A stretch of 64,000 bases of DNA from DAOTVC01 sp034437215. Lineage in GTDB: Bacteria; Chloroflexota; Anaerolineae; B4-G1; SLSP01. The translations under genes were made by a program, and so were the position numbers. The stretch is from assembly GCA_034437215.1 (NCBI GenBank), contig DAOTVC010000077.1, positions 6,156 to 70,155 on the forward strand, written 5' to 3'. The notes under the pieces were generated by a model. It was not told the origin of the DNA. It saw nothing but the letters and a program-made list of their open reading frames with translations, and did no database searches. Numbering within the stretch: the first letter of the stretch is position 1; each line of letters opens with the position of its first letter. Shown piece by piece: positions 44,432 to 52,548 of the stretch.

Positions 44432-44459
44432 TTGTTCCTCCTCTGGTTTCTGTTACAAT
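44432..44459 (+). promoter_or_regulatory. Promoter of the metallopeptidase-like lipoprotein gene, start codon at about +1
   Basis: TTGTTC (44432-44437), 16-bp spacer, TACAAT (44454-44459), then 6 bp to ATG 44466. No Shine-Dalgarno sequence can be part of such a transcript. Confidence 0.65.
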
Positions 44460-44465
44460 CAGGCT

Positions 44466-46232
44466 ATGAGACGTCTTCTCTTTGTGATCTGGATCTGTAT
44501 ATTGGTGGCCTGCAGGGGGACTCCGTCGCCTACACCCTCTCCAACCCCCACCTCCTCTCCGCCGGTGACCCCTGGCGGAGGCGTGACCGCGATCACCGGG
44601 ACGCCCGCGCCGACTGAGGCCCTTCCTCCTCCCACCTCGACACCGGTTCTACTCGATCCGCGTCTCGAAGTCGAGGAGATCTACACCTATCCGGACCCCC
44701 TCTACAGCGAGGATCCGCTCACCCTCGACGTCTTTCCCCGGCTGCCGCCTGAACAGGATGAGACCTACACGGTCACGGTGCGCCTTCCGACGGGGGTGGA
44801 ACTGTCCGCACCGGCGGTACGTTACGGTTTCAGTGAGGCGCTGCGCAGTCGTTTTATCTGGGCCTGGGATACCACCGGCTTCACGGGCACCCAGGCGCTC
44901 ACTCTGACCTTGCTGCTGCCACCCGGTGGGGAGGACGCCGATCTCCTGAACAATACCCGGGTCATCACCGTCGACCTGCGCTCTCGTGACGCTCTTCTTC
45001 CTCCGGCCCCAGGTGTGGCGTGGGCGGTGGAGGAGGTGGACGGCTTCCGGCTGCACTATCTCGCGGGCACGGCAGCGGAACGGGACCTCGGGAGGCTGCG
45101 GGAAGAGGCCGGGGAGGCCTACGCCGACGTGACGGAGACGTTGGGCGTGGAGATCGGCGCGCCCCTCGACATCTACCTGCTCGATCGGGTGATCGGTCAG
45201 GGGGGATATGCCACGGAGAGCTGGGTCGCCATCTCCTACGTGGACCGCATGTACGCGCCTGCCCAACTGCCCTTGCTGCTGCGCCACGAACTTACCCACC
45301 GCCTGGACGAAGCCGTGGGGTGCGATTGGGCGCCCACGCTCCTGCGGGAGGGGTTGGCAGTTCGGGTGGCGGGCGGGCACTATTGGCCCGAATCGGCGGC
45401 GCGCAAAGGCGCAGCACTCTTGGAGAGCGGGCTCTACATCCCTCTAGGGACCCTCAGCGATGACTTCTATCTGCACCAGCACGAGATTAGCTACCTCGAG
45501 GCGGCGGCGTTGGTAACCTATGTCGTTGAGGGGTGGGGATGGGAGGGGCTGGAGGCGCTCTGTGCGGTCGCTGCCGAAACGGAAGGCGACGACCGGGAGG
45601 AGCTGGAGGCGGGCCTGCAGGCCCTCGGCTGGGAGAGCCTCCAGGCCTTCGAGCGCGAGTGGCTGCGGTGGCTGGGAGCCATCCGGGTCTCAAACAGGGA
45701 GGAGGCTCTCCTGCAGGCGGAGCTGCACCTGCTGGAGACGATGCGCGCTTATCAGGTGCAGTACGATCGCTCGGCGAACTTCCGCACGGGTATCCTCTAC
45801 AACCCTGCCGAGGGAGAGCGCCGGGAGATCACCGCCAGCTTCGCGCGCAACCCCCGAGAGCCGGAGCCCATCGCCCTCGAGCTGCTGCTGGTGATGGCTC
45901 AGGACGCTCTGCGGGATCGCGCACCGGAGCGGGCCCAGCTCTGGTTGGAGGCGGTGGAGGGTGTGCTGAAGGAGGGCTTTCCGCCGGAGGGGCAGAGCGC
46001 CGATGTGCTCGCGATCACCCGAGCGGCTCTCGCCCGCGGCTACGAGCCCTACCGGCTGGTCTGTGACGAAGATGAGCGCTGTTTCGTCTACGCTCTGGAG
46101 CGCAGCGACTGGCCCCGTCAGGTGCTGCTGGTCGCCGTGAAGGTGGAGGGCCGGTGGGAGGTCGTGGGCCCTCAGGCGCTCCACGTCCCGCACAGGGGTG
46201 TTAGCCTGGGAAGAGAGGATGAAGGGCGATGA
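44466..46232 (+). CDS. Lipoprotein with gluzincin-like (HExxH) metallopeptidase domain
   Basis: The 588-residue protein has a lipoprotein signal (RRLLFVIWICILVACRG), a Thr/Pro-rich linker, a strand-rich domain (about 60-190), and a peptidase domain with LLLRHELTHRLDEAVG (HExxH) and LREGLAVRVAGG, whose Glu lies about 25 residues later as the likely third zinc ligand. The C-terminal 150 residues look like a separate mixed domain. It would act on the outer face of the membrane; substrate unknown. ATG 44466 is chosen because the frame before it precedes the promoter. It overlaps ogt by 4 bp. Confidence 0.8.
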   Translation: MRRLLFVIWICILVACRGTPSPTPSPTPTSSPPVTPGGGVTAITGTPAPTEALPPPTSTPVLLDPRLEVEEIYTYPDPLYSEDPLTLDVFPRLPPEQDETYTVTVRLPTGVELSAPAVRYGFSEALRSRFIWAWDTTGFTGTQALTLTLLLPPGGEDADLLNNTRVITVDLRSRDALLPPAPGVAWAVEEVDGFRLHYLAGTAAERDLGRLREEAGEAYADVTETLGVEIGAPLDIYLLDRVIGQGGYATESWVAISYVDRMYAPAQLPLLLRHELTHRLDEAVGCDWAPTLLREGLAVRVAGGHYWPESAARKGAALLESGLYIPLGTLSDDFYLHQHEISYLEAAALVTYVVEGWGWEGLEALCAVAAETEGDDREELEAGLQALGWESLQAFEREWLRWLGAIRVSNREEALLQAELHLLETMRAYQVQYDRSANFRTGILYNPAEGERREITASFARNPREPEPIALELLLVMAQDALRDRAPERAQLWLEAVEGVLKEGFPPEGQSADVLAITRAALARGYEPYRLVCDEDERCFVYALERSDWPRQVLLVAVKVEGRWEVVGPQALHVPHRGVSLGREDEGR

Positions 46233-46780
46233 AGACCTATACGGCGACCATCTCCACTCCCCTCGGCGCTCTTTGGCTCTGCGCGACCGAGGAGGGGCTG
46301 TGCGGCGTCGAGTTCGGCGGCCCGTCAGAGGGGCTCAGAGGCGCGCTGGCCCGTTACGGGCTGGCCGTCCCTCTCCGGGAGGAGGAGCATCCCTTTCTGG
46401 CGCGGGCGCGGACGCAGATCGACGCCTACTTCGAGGGCCGGGTGCGCACCTTTGATCTGCCGTTGGAGCTGCAAGGCACCCACTTTCAGAGGGCCGTCTG
46501 GCAGACGCTGCTGAGGATTCCCTACGGGGAGACCCGTGCCTACGGAGAGGTCGCCGCGGTTCTCGGGCGCCCGCGTGGGGCGCGGGCCGTAGGGCAGGCG
46601 GTGGGGGCGAACCCGGTCTCTATCCTCGTCCCCTGTCACCGGGTGGTGGGCAGTGACGGTCAGTTGACGGGCTACGGTGGTGGCTTGGAGCGGAAGATGG
46701 CCCTGCTGGAGCTGGAGCAGGACGCTGTGCAGCTGCGCATGGAGGGGCCTGGCACGAGTACCCCGGAAGAGCCCGTGTAG
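46229..46780 (+). CDS. ogt: Methylated-DNA--protein-cysteine methyltransferase
   Basis: The 183-residue protein has GTHFQRAVWQTLLRIPYGET, the helix-turn-helix segment AYGEVAAVLGRPRGARAVGQ, and SILVPCHRVVGSDGQLTGYG with the acceptor Cys. It repairs O6-alkylguanine by suicidal transfer to the cysteine. Length is standard for Ogt. It starts by ATGA overlap with the lipoprotein gene, so it depends on that gene's promoter, an odd pairing of DNA repair with a surface peptidase. Confidence 0.95.
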   Translation: MKTYTATISTPLGALWLCATEEGLCGVEFGGPSEGLRGALARYGLAVPLREEEHPFLARARTQIDAYFEGRVRTFDLPLELQGTHFQRAVWQTLLRIPYGETRAYGEVAAVLGRPRGARAVGQAVGANPVSILVPCHRVVGSDGQLTGYGGGLERKMALLELEQDAVQLRMEGPGTSTPEEPV

Positions 46781-46798
46781 CAGCAGAGCGCCGACACC

Positions 46799-46826
46799 TT
46801 GATAAATGCCTCGCCTGTGTTAGACT
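46799..46826 (+). promoter_or_regulatory. Promoter of the DUF4956-CotH-VTC locus
   Basis: TTGATA (46799-46804), 16-bp spacer, TAGACT (46821-46826). AGACTC-CCC-GAGTCT, a perfect 6-bp palindrome (46822-46836), covers the -10 and start region and could be an operator. The leader is about 115 nt. Confidence 0.6.
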
Positions 46827-46948
46827 CCCCGAGTCTCTGGGATTTCGTAGGGTGGTGGGTAAACTGTCATCCCTTCGTGGTAGAAGTGTATCCGGTGGGG
46901 TCTTCCGTGTTGCGCCTTGTATCTTGAGCCTGCTAAGGAGTTCCTGTT

Positions 46949-47620
46949 ATGTTTGATTTTAGTGCACCACCATCGGTATCTATGGCTAACCTGGTCTTGA
47001 ACTTTGCCATTGCGTTGGTGTTGTCTTTAAGTGTCGCTTGGTATTACGAGCGTTTTGCACAAACTCTTTCCAACCGGCGCAAGTTCGCGAGATTGTTGCC
47101 CGTGCTTGCGTTGACGACGACCCTGGTGATCGCGATTGTCAAATCTTCTCTGGCGCTCTCTCTGGGTTTGGTGGGCGCCCTCTCTATTGTTCGTTTCCGC
47201 ACGGCGATCAAGGAGCCGGAGGAACTCATGTTCCTCTTTATCGCAATCACCATCGGTTTGGGTGTGGGGGCGGATCAGCGCTGGCCGACGGTGATAGGCG
47301 TGCTCATTGTGCTAGGCTATATGGCCGTACGCTTGCTGCTGTCGCGCAAACCCCAGGCGAGCAATCTCTACCTCAACCTCGTCCTCGAAGAGGGTGCGGA
47401 GCAGGAGTCGCTCTTTCAACAGGCCAACGCCCGGCTTCTGGAACACCTTTCCACCGTCGATTTCCGTCGCCTTGATATGCGTGAGGGCCTGATGCAGCTG
47501 ACTTATTTCATCCCGTGTGGTGATCCTGAAGTGCTGAACGCTTTGGTGGACAATCTGAAGCGTCAGCTGCCCGTGCGGGAGATCAGCTTCATCCAACAAG
47601 AATCGCTGCTGGGAGGCTGA
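46949..47620 (+). CDS. DUF4956 membrane protein
   Basis: The 223-residue protein has about four membrane segments in its first half (NLVLNFAIALVLSLSVAWYY, LLPVLALTTTLVIAIV, SLALSLGLVGALSIVRFRTA, RWPTVIGVLIVLGYMAVRLL) and a cytosolic C-terminal domain of about 95 residues. The central motif GALSIVRFRTAIKEPEELMF is the hallmark of DUF4956. Family members recur next to VTC-domain and CotH genes, as here. Function is unknown; a channel or scaffold for the VTC enzyme is inference. AAGGAG precedes ATG. The next gene starts directly at its stop codon. Confidence 0.9.
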   Translation: MFDFSAPPSVSMANLVLNFAIALVLSLSVAWYYERFAQTLSNRRKFARLLPVLALTTTLVIAIVKSSLALSLGLVGALSIVRFRTAIKEPEELMFLFIAITIGLGVGADQRWPTVIGVLIVLGYMAVRLLLSRKPQASNLYLNLVLEEGAEQESLFQQANARLLEHLSTVDFRRLDMREGLMQLTYFIPCGDPEVLNALVDNLKRQLPVREISFIQQESLLGG

Positions 47621-49153
47621 TTGAGGATCTCGTCCCCCCGAAAAACGCGCATCTCCTCCCCGGGTCTGGTTCCCCTGCCCTCCGGCGCTCCCCTGATGCT
47701 GCTGGCCTTTTCCCTGGCGGCCGCCTTCTTGTTGGGATTTCTCGTCCACGAGCAGGGCTGGCACGCGACGCTGCTGCGCTGGGGACGGGCGCCGGGCGCG
47801 AGCTTTGCTACCTGGCGGGTGCAGGCGGCTCTGCCGGTCGTCACGTCGGACATGCGCTTCGCCGACTACCAGCGTCTCCTTAACCTGCGTGAGCGGGCGG
47901 TGCGTCTGGGGGTTCACGTGCCCTTTGCAGGGGAGGATGTGCCTGCGTCGGTAGTTTCGGGTTCCGGCGTGCGGGTTGACGCGAGGGCCCGCCTTCCGGG
48001 GGGGGCGCCGGCTCCTTTGTCTGGAGATACGTGGCCCCTGGATCTGCGCCTCGCCGATGCAGCCGATTGGGTGCGCCTGACGCCGGTGACGGCGACCGGC
48101 TCGGAAGCAGCGTGGGAGCAGTGGGCCTATTTGGAGGCTCTGCGCCGGGCGGGTTTCACCGCTGCGACCCAGCGTCTGGTGCGCCTGCACCTCAACGGAC
48201 GTGATCTGGGCCTCCACATACTGGAGACTCCCGCGACAGCTGAACTGCTTGTGGCCTTCGACCCCCGACCGGCGTGGGAAGCCCAAGCCGCCGGGGAGGC
48301 GCTGTTCGCGAACGGCTTTCGCTATGCTACTCTGACCGTGATCGAGGGCGCGGCTTCTCCCGCTGCGGCAGAAGCGCTGGCGCGCCTGCGTGCCGTGCAG
48401 CGCGGCGAACGGGTCCTCTCCGAACTCTGTGATGCCGAAACCCTGGGGCGCTTCCTGGCCTTGACGGCGCTGTGGACCGGTGATCCTGCTCCCGATTGGC
48501 GCACGCTGCGTTGGGCCTACGATTCGGCGACGCAGCAGTTCTCCCCCGTGGGTGCGGGCCATCCCTGGGCCGAAACCGCGCCACTGCCCGAGGCCTTCCT
48601 CGACGATCCCGCCGTGCAGGCGGCCTACGCGCGTGCCCTCGTGGAATTCTCCACCCCGGCCTACCTTGAGCAGGTACGCCGGGAGTGGGGCCCGGCCCTT
48701 GAAGCCCAATGGCTGGCGTTGGGAGCACCGGACACTCCCTGGCCGCTGCTCGAAGCCCGTCAGCAGACGCTGCGGGCGCGCCTGGCCCCAGAGCGGGCCA
48801 TCAGCGCCACGCTCGCGCGTGAGGGTCAGGGATTTGTGCTGTCCCTGGCGAATCTGCAACCCTTCCCTCTAGAAATCACCGGCCTGGACGCCGGTGGTGC
48901 GGCCCTGCGCACGCTCGATCCGGCCTGGGTGTACCCGGAGGATGGCGTACTGCTGGTGGAGTCCGGCGACGCGCTGGTGCTGCGAGCGGCGCAGGGAGCG
49001 CTGCCCCGGGAGGTGCGCCTGCGCCTCCCCTGGGAGCTCACCACGGCGGGCGGCGACACACTGACCCTCATCGGGCGCCTCTGGGAGGTGCCCGCGCCCG
49101 AGCTGCGCATTCCCGTGGGCGAAGCGTTCCCGGAGCCGGAGCGTACCCCTTGA
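47621..49153 (+). CDS. CotH-like secreted/membrane-anchored protein, probably catalytically inactive
   Basis: The 510-residue protein has an N-terminal membrane anchor (LMLLAFSLAAAFLLGFLV), then a degenerate CotH-kinase fold: YLEALRRAGFTAATQRLVRL, HLNGRDLGLHILE (the NGxxxGxY/H strand) and FLALTALWTGDPAPDWRTLR. At the position where active CotH proteins have a D-x-D metal site, this one reads FSPVGAGHPW. The C-terminus is a strand-rich domain shared with the next CotH gene (LANLQPFPLEITGL). TTG start follows GGGAGG. It overlaps the VTC gene by 4 bp (TTGA). Confidence 0.7.
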   Translation: MRISSPRKTRISSPGLVPLPSGAPLMLLAFSLAAAFLLGFLVHEQGWHATLLRWGRAPGASFATWRVQAALPVVTSDMRFADYQRLLNLRERAVRLGVHVPFAGEDVPASVVSGSGVRVDARARLPGGAPAPLSGDTWPLDLRLADAADWVRLTPVTATGSEAAWEQWAYLEALRRAGFTAATQRLVRLHLNGRDLGLHILETPATAELLVAFDPRPAWEAQAAGEALFANGFRYATLTVIEGAASPAAAEALARLRAVQRGERVLSELCDAETLGRFLALTALWTGDPAPDWRTLRWAYDSATQQFSPVGAGHPWAETAPLPEAFLDDPAVQAAYARALVEFSTPAYLEQVRREWGPALEAQWLALGAPDTPWPLLEARQQTLRARLAPERAISATLAREGQGFVLSLANLQPFPLEITGLDAGGAALRTLDPAWVYPEDGVLLVESGDALVLRAAQGALPREVRLRLPWELTTAGGDTLTLIGRLWEVPAPELRIPVGEAFPEPERTP

Positions 49154-49848
49154 TTCCGCGCTACGAGTTCAAAATCCCCTGCGCTCTCACGCTGCGGCCG
49201 GAGATCGAAGCCTGGGTGCGGTTGCACCCTGCCCATTGGCGGGCGAGCTATCCGCCCCGGCAGGTGAACAACATCTATTTTGATTCTCCGGATCTGCAGG
49301 ACCTCAACACCAACCTGGGCGGTGTGGGGCGGCGCGAGAAGCTGCGGCTGCGCTGGTACGGACCGGAGCTGACGTGCGTTGCGGGCGCACAGTTGGAGCT
49401 CAAGTGCAAGGATGGTCTGGCGGGCTGGAAGGAGATCGCCTTCTTCACCGGAACGCTCGATTTGACCGGGCCGACGTGGCCCGAGCTGCTGGCGGCGCTA
49501 CGGGAGGGTCTGGAGCCCCGGGCCCGGCTCTGGCTCGACAAACGCGCCGCGCCGGCGCTCATCAACGCTTACCGGCGGGCCTACTACGAGACCCACGATG
49601 GCGTGTTGCGCTTGACGCTGGATACTCGGCTCCGGGCTTACGATCAGCGCTTCTCGCTGGTGCCGAATCTCAGCCGTCCGGCCCTGCTGTCGGAGCAGCT
49701 GGTGATCGAGCTCAAGGGCTCGGTAGAGGACGATTCCGCCCGGCGGCTTTCTCAGGTGTTGCTGTCGCTGCCTATGCGTGTGGAGCGCTACTCGAAGTAT
49801 CTACACGGCATGCTGGCGGCCCCCGATCTCGAACGGATCGTTACGTGA
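49150..49848 (+). CDS. VTC-domain polyphosphate polymerase-like protein
   Basis: The 232-residue protein is a single VTC domain (PF09359, triphosphate-tunnel fold): RYEFKIP at the start, VNNIYFDSPDLQDLNTN, REKLRLRWYG, QLELKCKDGLAGWKEI, LINAYRRAYYET, LRLTLDTRLRAY, VIELKG and ERYSKYLHGM. The basic residues lining the tunnel in yeast Vtc4 have counterparts here. Vtc4 makes polyphosphate from ATP and feeds it across a membrane; the bacterial homologue has no membrane segment, but DUF4956 nearby could supply one. TTG start overlaps the previous stop. It is unrelated in sequence to ppk1. Confidence 0.88.
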   Translation: MIPRYEFKIPCALTLRPEIEAWVRLHPAHWRASYPPRQVNNIYFDSPDLQDLNTNLGGVGRREKLRLRWYGPELTCVAGAQLELKCKDGLAGWKEIAFFTGTLDLTGPTWPELLAALREGLEPRARLWLDKRAAPALINAYRRAYYETHDGVLRLTLDTRLRAYDQRFSLVPNLSRPALLSEQLVIELKGSVEDDSARRLSQVLLSLPMRVERYSKYLHGMLAAPDLERIVT

Positions 49849-49872
49849 AGGGGGCCGGTCGAGAGGTGAACT

Positions 49873-52548
49873 ATGAAGATCAACCGTGAAGGTGCGCCGC
49901 TGGATCGCTCTGTCGCCGTGCCGCCATCACGAGGGTGGTGGGTGCGTTGGCCGCTGGTGCTGACCGTGGCGCTGCTCTTTCTAGGAGTGGGGGCGCTCAT
50001 GGTGCAGATGTGGGCTAGCGAGATCCCGCTGGTCGCCGGGGAACCCGATCCCGCTGCGCCTCTTGCCCCCACGCCCACGGCTCTGCCGCAACCCACGCCT
50101 ACACCCACCGCGCCGGAGTTGGGCGACCTGCTGGAGACGCTCTACATCGATATCGCGCCGCGCTACCTGGAGCAGATCGAGGTCAAACGCGCGGAGGCGC
50201 TGGAGCGCTGGATTCTCCTCACCGATTCCGATGACTTCGTCGCTGCGGAACTACGCTTCCGGGAGGAGATCATTCCTGCACGCATGCGTTTGAAAGGGGA
50301 TTGGGCCGATCACGTCGCCTACGATAAGTGGTCCTTCCGCATTCAGACGCGCGATGACCATTACCTGGACGGCATGGAGGTTTTCTCGATCCAGGACCCC
50401 TCAATGCGGACCCACCTCAACGAATACCTCTTTCTGGAAGCGCTGCGGGCCGAGGGCGTGCTGGGTGTGCGCTACGACTTTCTGCACGTCGTGCTCAACG
50501 GCGAGTACATGGGTATCTACGCGCTGGAAGAGGCCTTCGCCAAAGAGCTGCTGGAATTCCAGGAGCGACGCGAGGGGGTCATCATCCGCTACGACGAGAA
50601 TATGTTATGGACGGCTCGCGCCCACTACGATGAGCAGACGCTGCCCACCGCGCTGGAACGCTTTTACCTCATCGACGAGTTCGGTACCGGGCGCGTGGAT
50701 CGTTCACCGGTGCTCGCGGCGCAGCGCGATACGGCCGTGGGCCTGCTGCGCGGCTTCCTCAGCGGGGAGCTCGCGGCGCCCGAGGTCTTCGATCTGGAGA
50801 CGCTGGGCAAGTTCCTGGCGGCGGTGGACCTGTGGAGCGCACCCCACAGTCTGATTTGGCATAATCTGCGCTACTACTACAATCCCGTGACGTCGCGGCT
50901 GGAGCCCGTTGCTTTCGATAATGATCCCTTCTCGCCGGAGCTCGATTTCGAGTTGGTCGGTTTGCCTCCCGAAGACTTCAACCACGATCCCTACCTGCAA
51001 GCAGCCTACGCCCGTGCGCTGTGGGAGATGAGCCAGCCGGGCTACGTGGAGGCGCTGGAGGTGCGGTGGGGCGCGGACTATGCGCGCCTCTTCGCGGCCC
51101 TGGAACCGGAGTTCGGCGCGGAGGTGCTCCGTGCGCCGTGGGACGTACTGCGGCGCCGTCAGGATCTCAATCGCCAGCGCTTGACCCCCCTCCAGACGAC
51201 CTACGCCTATCGCGTCCGCGCCGCCGACGTGGCGGCCGCCGGTCTGGCTACCGAGACCTTGATGCTGGAGGTGGGCAACCTGATGGATCTGCCCGTCGAG
51301 ATCGTGGGGGTGCGCGTGGCCGGAGAGGAAATCCCGGCAAGCGCAGCCTGGGTGGACGGGTCCTCGCTGCCCCATACCGTGCCCCCGCCTGTCGATGCGC
51401 CCGATCTGCTGGCGCTGCGCGCCCTTCCCCCTGACGCGGCGGCGCTGCCCTACGTTCGCCTCACGCTGCCCCTCACGATCCCCTTTGATGCCGAGATCGA
51501 GTTGCAGGCCCGCGTCTGGGGATTGACCGACACCATCGCCCAGCCGGTGCTGCCCTCCTACGCCCTGCCCTTGACCGAGGGGCCGCGTCCCGCCGCGCCG
51601 ACCTTGGATGAGGCGCTGCGCCTGCACCCCTATCTGCAACCGGCGGAGGAGGCCGGCTGGCTTACCATCCCGGCGGGGAGGTGGGACATCAGCGGCACGC
51701 TGGTGCTGCCGCCCGGCTACGGCTTGATCCTGGGGCCGGGGACGACGCTGCGCTTCGGTGCGGAGGATTTCCTGCTCGCCGGCGGGCCTTTGGATTTCCG
51801 GGGGACGGCGGAAGCGCCGGTGCTGCTCCAGCCGCAGAATGGAGAGGTCTGGCTCGGCGTCCTCGTCCTGGACGCGGACGCCCCTTCGTTCTGGGAGCAC
51901 GTCACCGTGGAGCAGACCGACGCCATCGCCCGCGACGGCTGGATGTTTACGGGCGCGGTTACCTTTCATCGCAGCCCGGTGCGCATCACCCACGGGCGTT
52001 TCCTGGGGACCCGCGCCGAGGATGCGCTCAACATCATCCGTTCCCGCTTTGAGATGACGGATTGCGAGTTCGCCGCTACCGCCTCCGACGCCTTCGACGG
52101 CGATTTCACCGAGGGGCGGATCGAGCGGTGCGTCTTCCGCAACGTCGCCGCCGACGGCATCGACATCAGCGGCTCCGACCTGGCGGTGCGGGACGTGCGC
52201 TTCTATCACCTGGGCGACAAGGCCCTCTCCGTGGGCGAGGCCAGCCGGATGGAGGCGGAGAACGTCTTCGTGGATACGGCGGATTTCGCCCTGGCGAGCA
52301 AGGATAATTCCCACCTGGAAGCCACGCGCGTCACGGCGCGGAATATCGAGATCGCGGCGTTGGCGGCATACATCAAGAAGCCTGCCTACGGCCCGGCGAC
52401 GCTGGTCGTCAACGGGATAGATTTCGGTGGCTCGCCGCCCGAGCAGGTCACGCTGGTACAGACGGGCTGTTACATCGATCTGGAGGGGCAGCGCATCTGG
52501 GGCTGGGAGGTGGACGTGGACGCGCTCTACGAGAAGTGGCGGGATTGA
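49873..52548 (+). CDS. CotH-type secretory kinase fused to a right-handed beta-helix
   Basis: The 891-residue protein has a membrane anchor at about 23-45 (WPLVLTVALLFLGVGALMVQ), a Pro/Thr linker, and a CotH domain at about 85-430: ARMRLKGDWADH, HLNEYLFLEALRAEGV, HVVLNGEYMGIYALEEAFAK and LEPVAFDNDPFSPEL, where DND occupies the metal-binding D-x-D position of spore-coat kinase CotH. After a beta-domain, residues about 590-860 form a parallel beta-helix (RSRFEMTDCEFAATASDAFD, CVFRNVAADGIDISGSDLAV). It probably phosphorylates surface proteins or glycans outside the membrane. Target unknown. Confidence 0.85.
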   Translation: MKINREGAPLDRSVAVPPSRGWWVRWPLVLTVALLFLGVGALMVQMWASEIPLVAGEPDPAAPLAPTPTALPQPTPTPTAPELGDLLETLYIDIAPRYLEQIEVKRAEALERWILLTDSDDFVAAELRFREEIIPARMRLKGDWADHVAYDKWSFRIQTRDDHYLDGMEVFSIQDPSMRTHLNEYLFLEALRAEGVLGVRYDFLHVVLNGEYMGIYALEEAFAKELLEFQERREGVIIRYDENMLWTARAHYDEQTLPTALERFYLIDEFGTGRVDRSPVLAAQRDTAVGLLRGFLSGELAAPEVFDLETLGKFLAAVDLWSAPHSLIWHNLRYYYNPVTSRLEPVAFDNDPFSPELDFELVGLPPEDFNHDPYLQAAYARALWEMSQPGYVEALEVRWGADYARLFAALEPEFGAEVLRAPWDVLRRRQDLNRQRLTPLQTTYAYRVRAADVAAAGLATETLMLEVGNLMDLPVEIVGVRVAGEEIPASAAWVDGSSLPHTVPPPVDAPDLLALRALPPDAAALPYVRLTLPLTIPFDAEIELQARVWGLTDTIAQPVLPSYALPLTEGPRPAAPTLDEALRLHPYLQPAEEAGWLTIPAGRWDISGTLVLPPGYGLILGPGTTLRFGAEDFLLAGGPLDFRGTAEAPVLLQPQNGEVWLGVLVLDADAPSFWEHVTVEQTDAIARDGWMFTGAVTFHRSPVRITHGRFLGTRAEDALNIIRSRFEMTDCEFAATASDAFDGDFTEGRIERCVFRNVAADGIDISGSDLAVRDVRFYHLGDKALSVGEASRMEAENVFVDTADFALASKDNSHLEATRVTARNIEIAALAAYIKKPAYGPATLVVNGIDFGGSPPEQVTLVQTGCYIDLEGQRIWGWEVDVDALYEKWRD

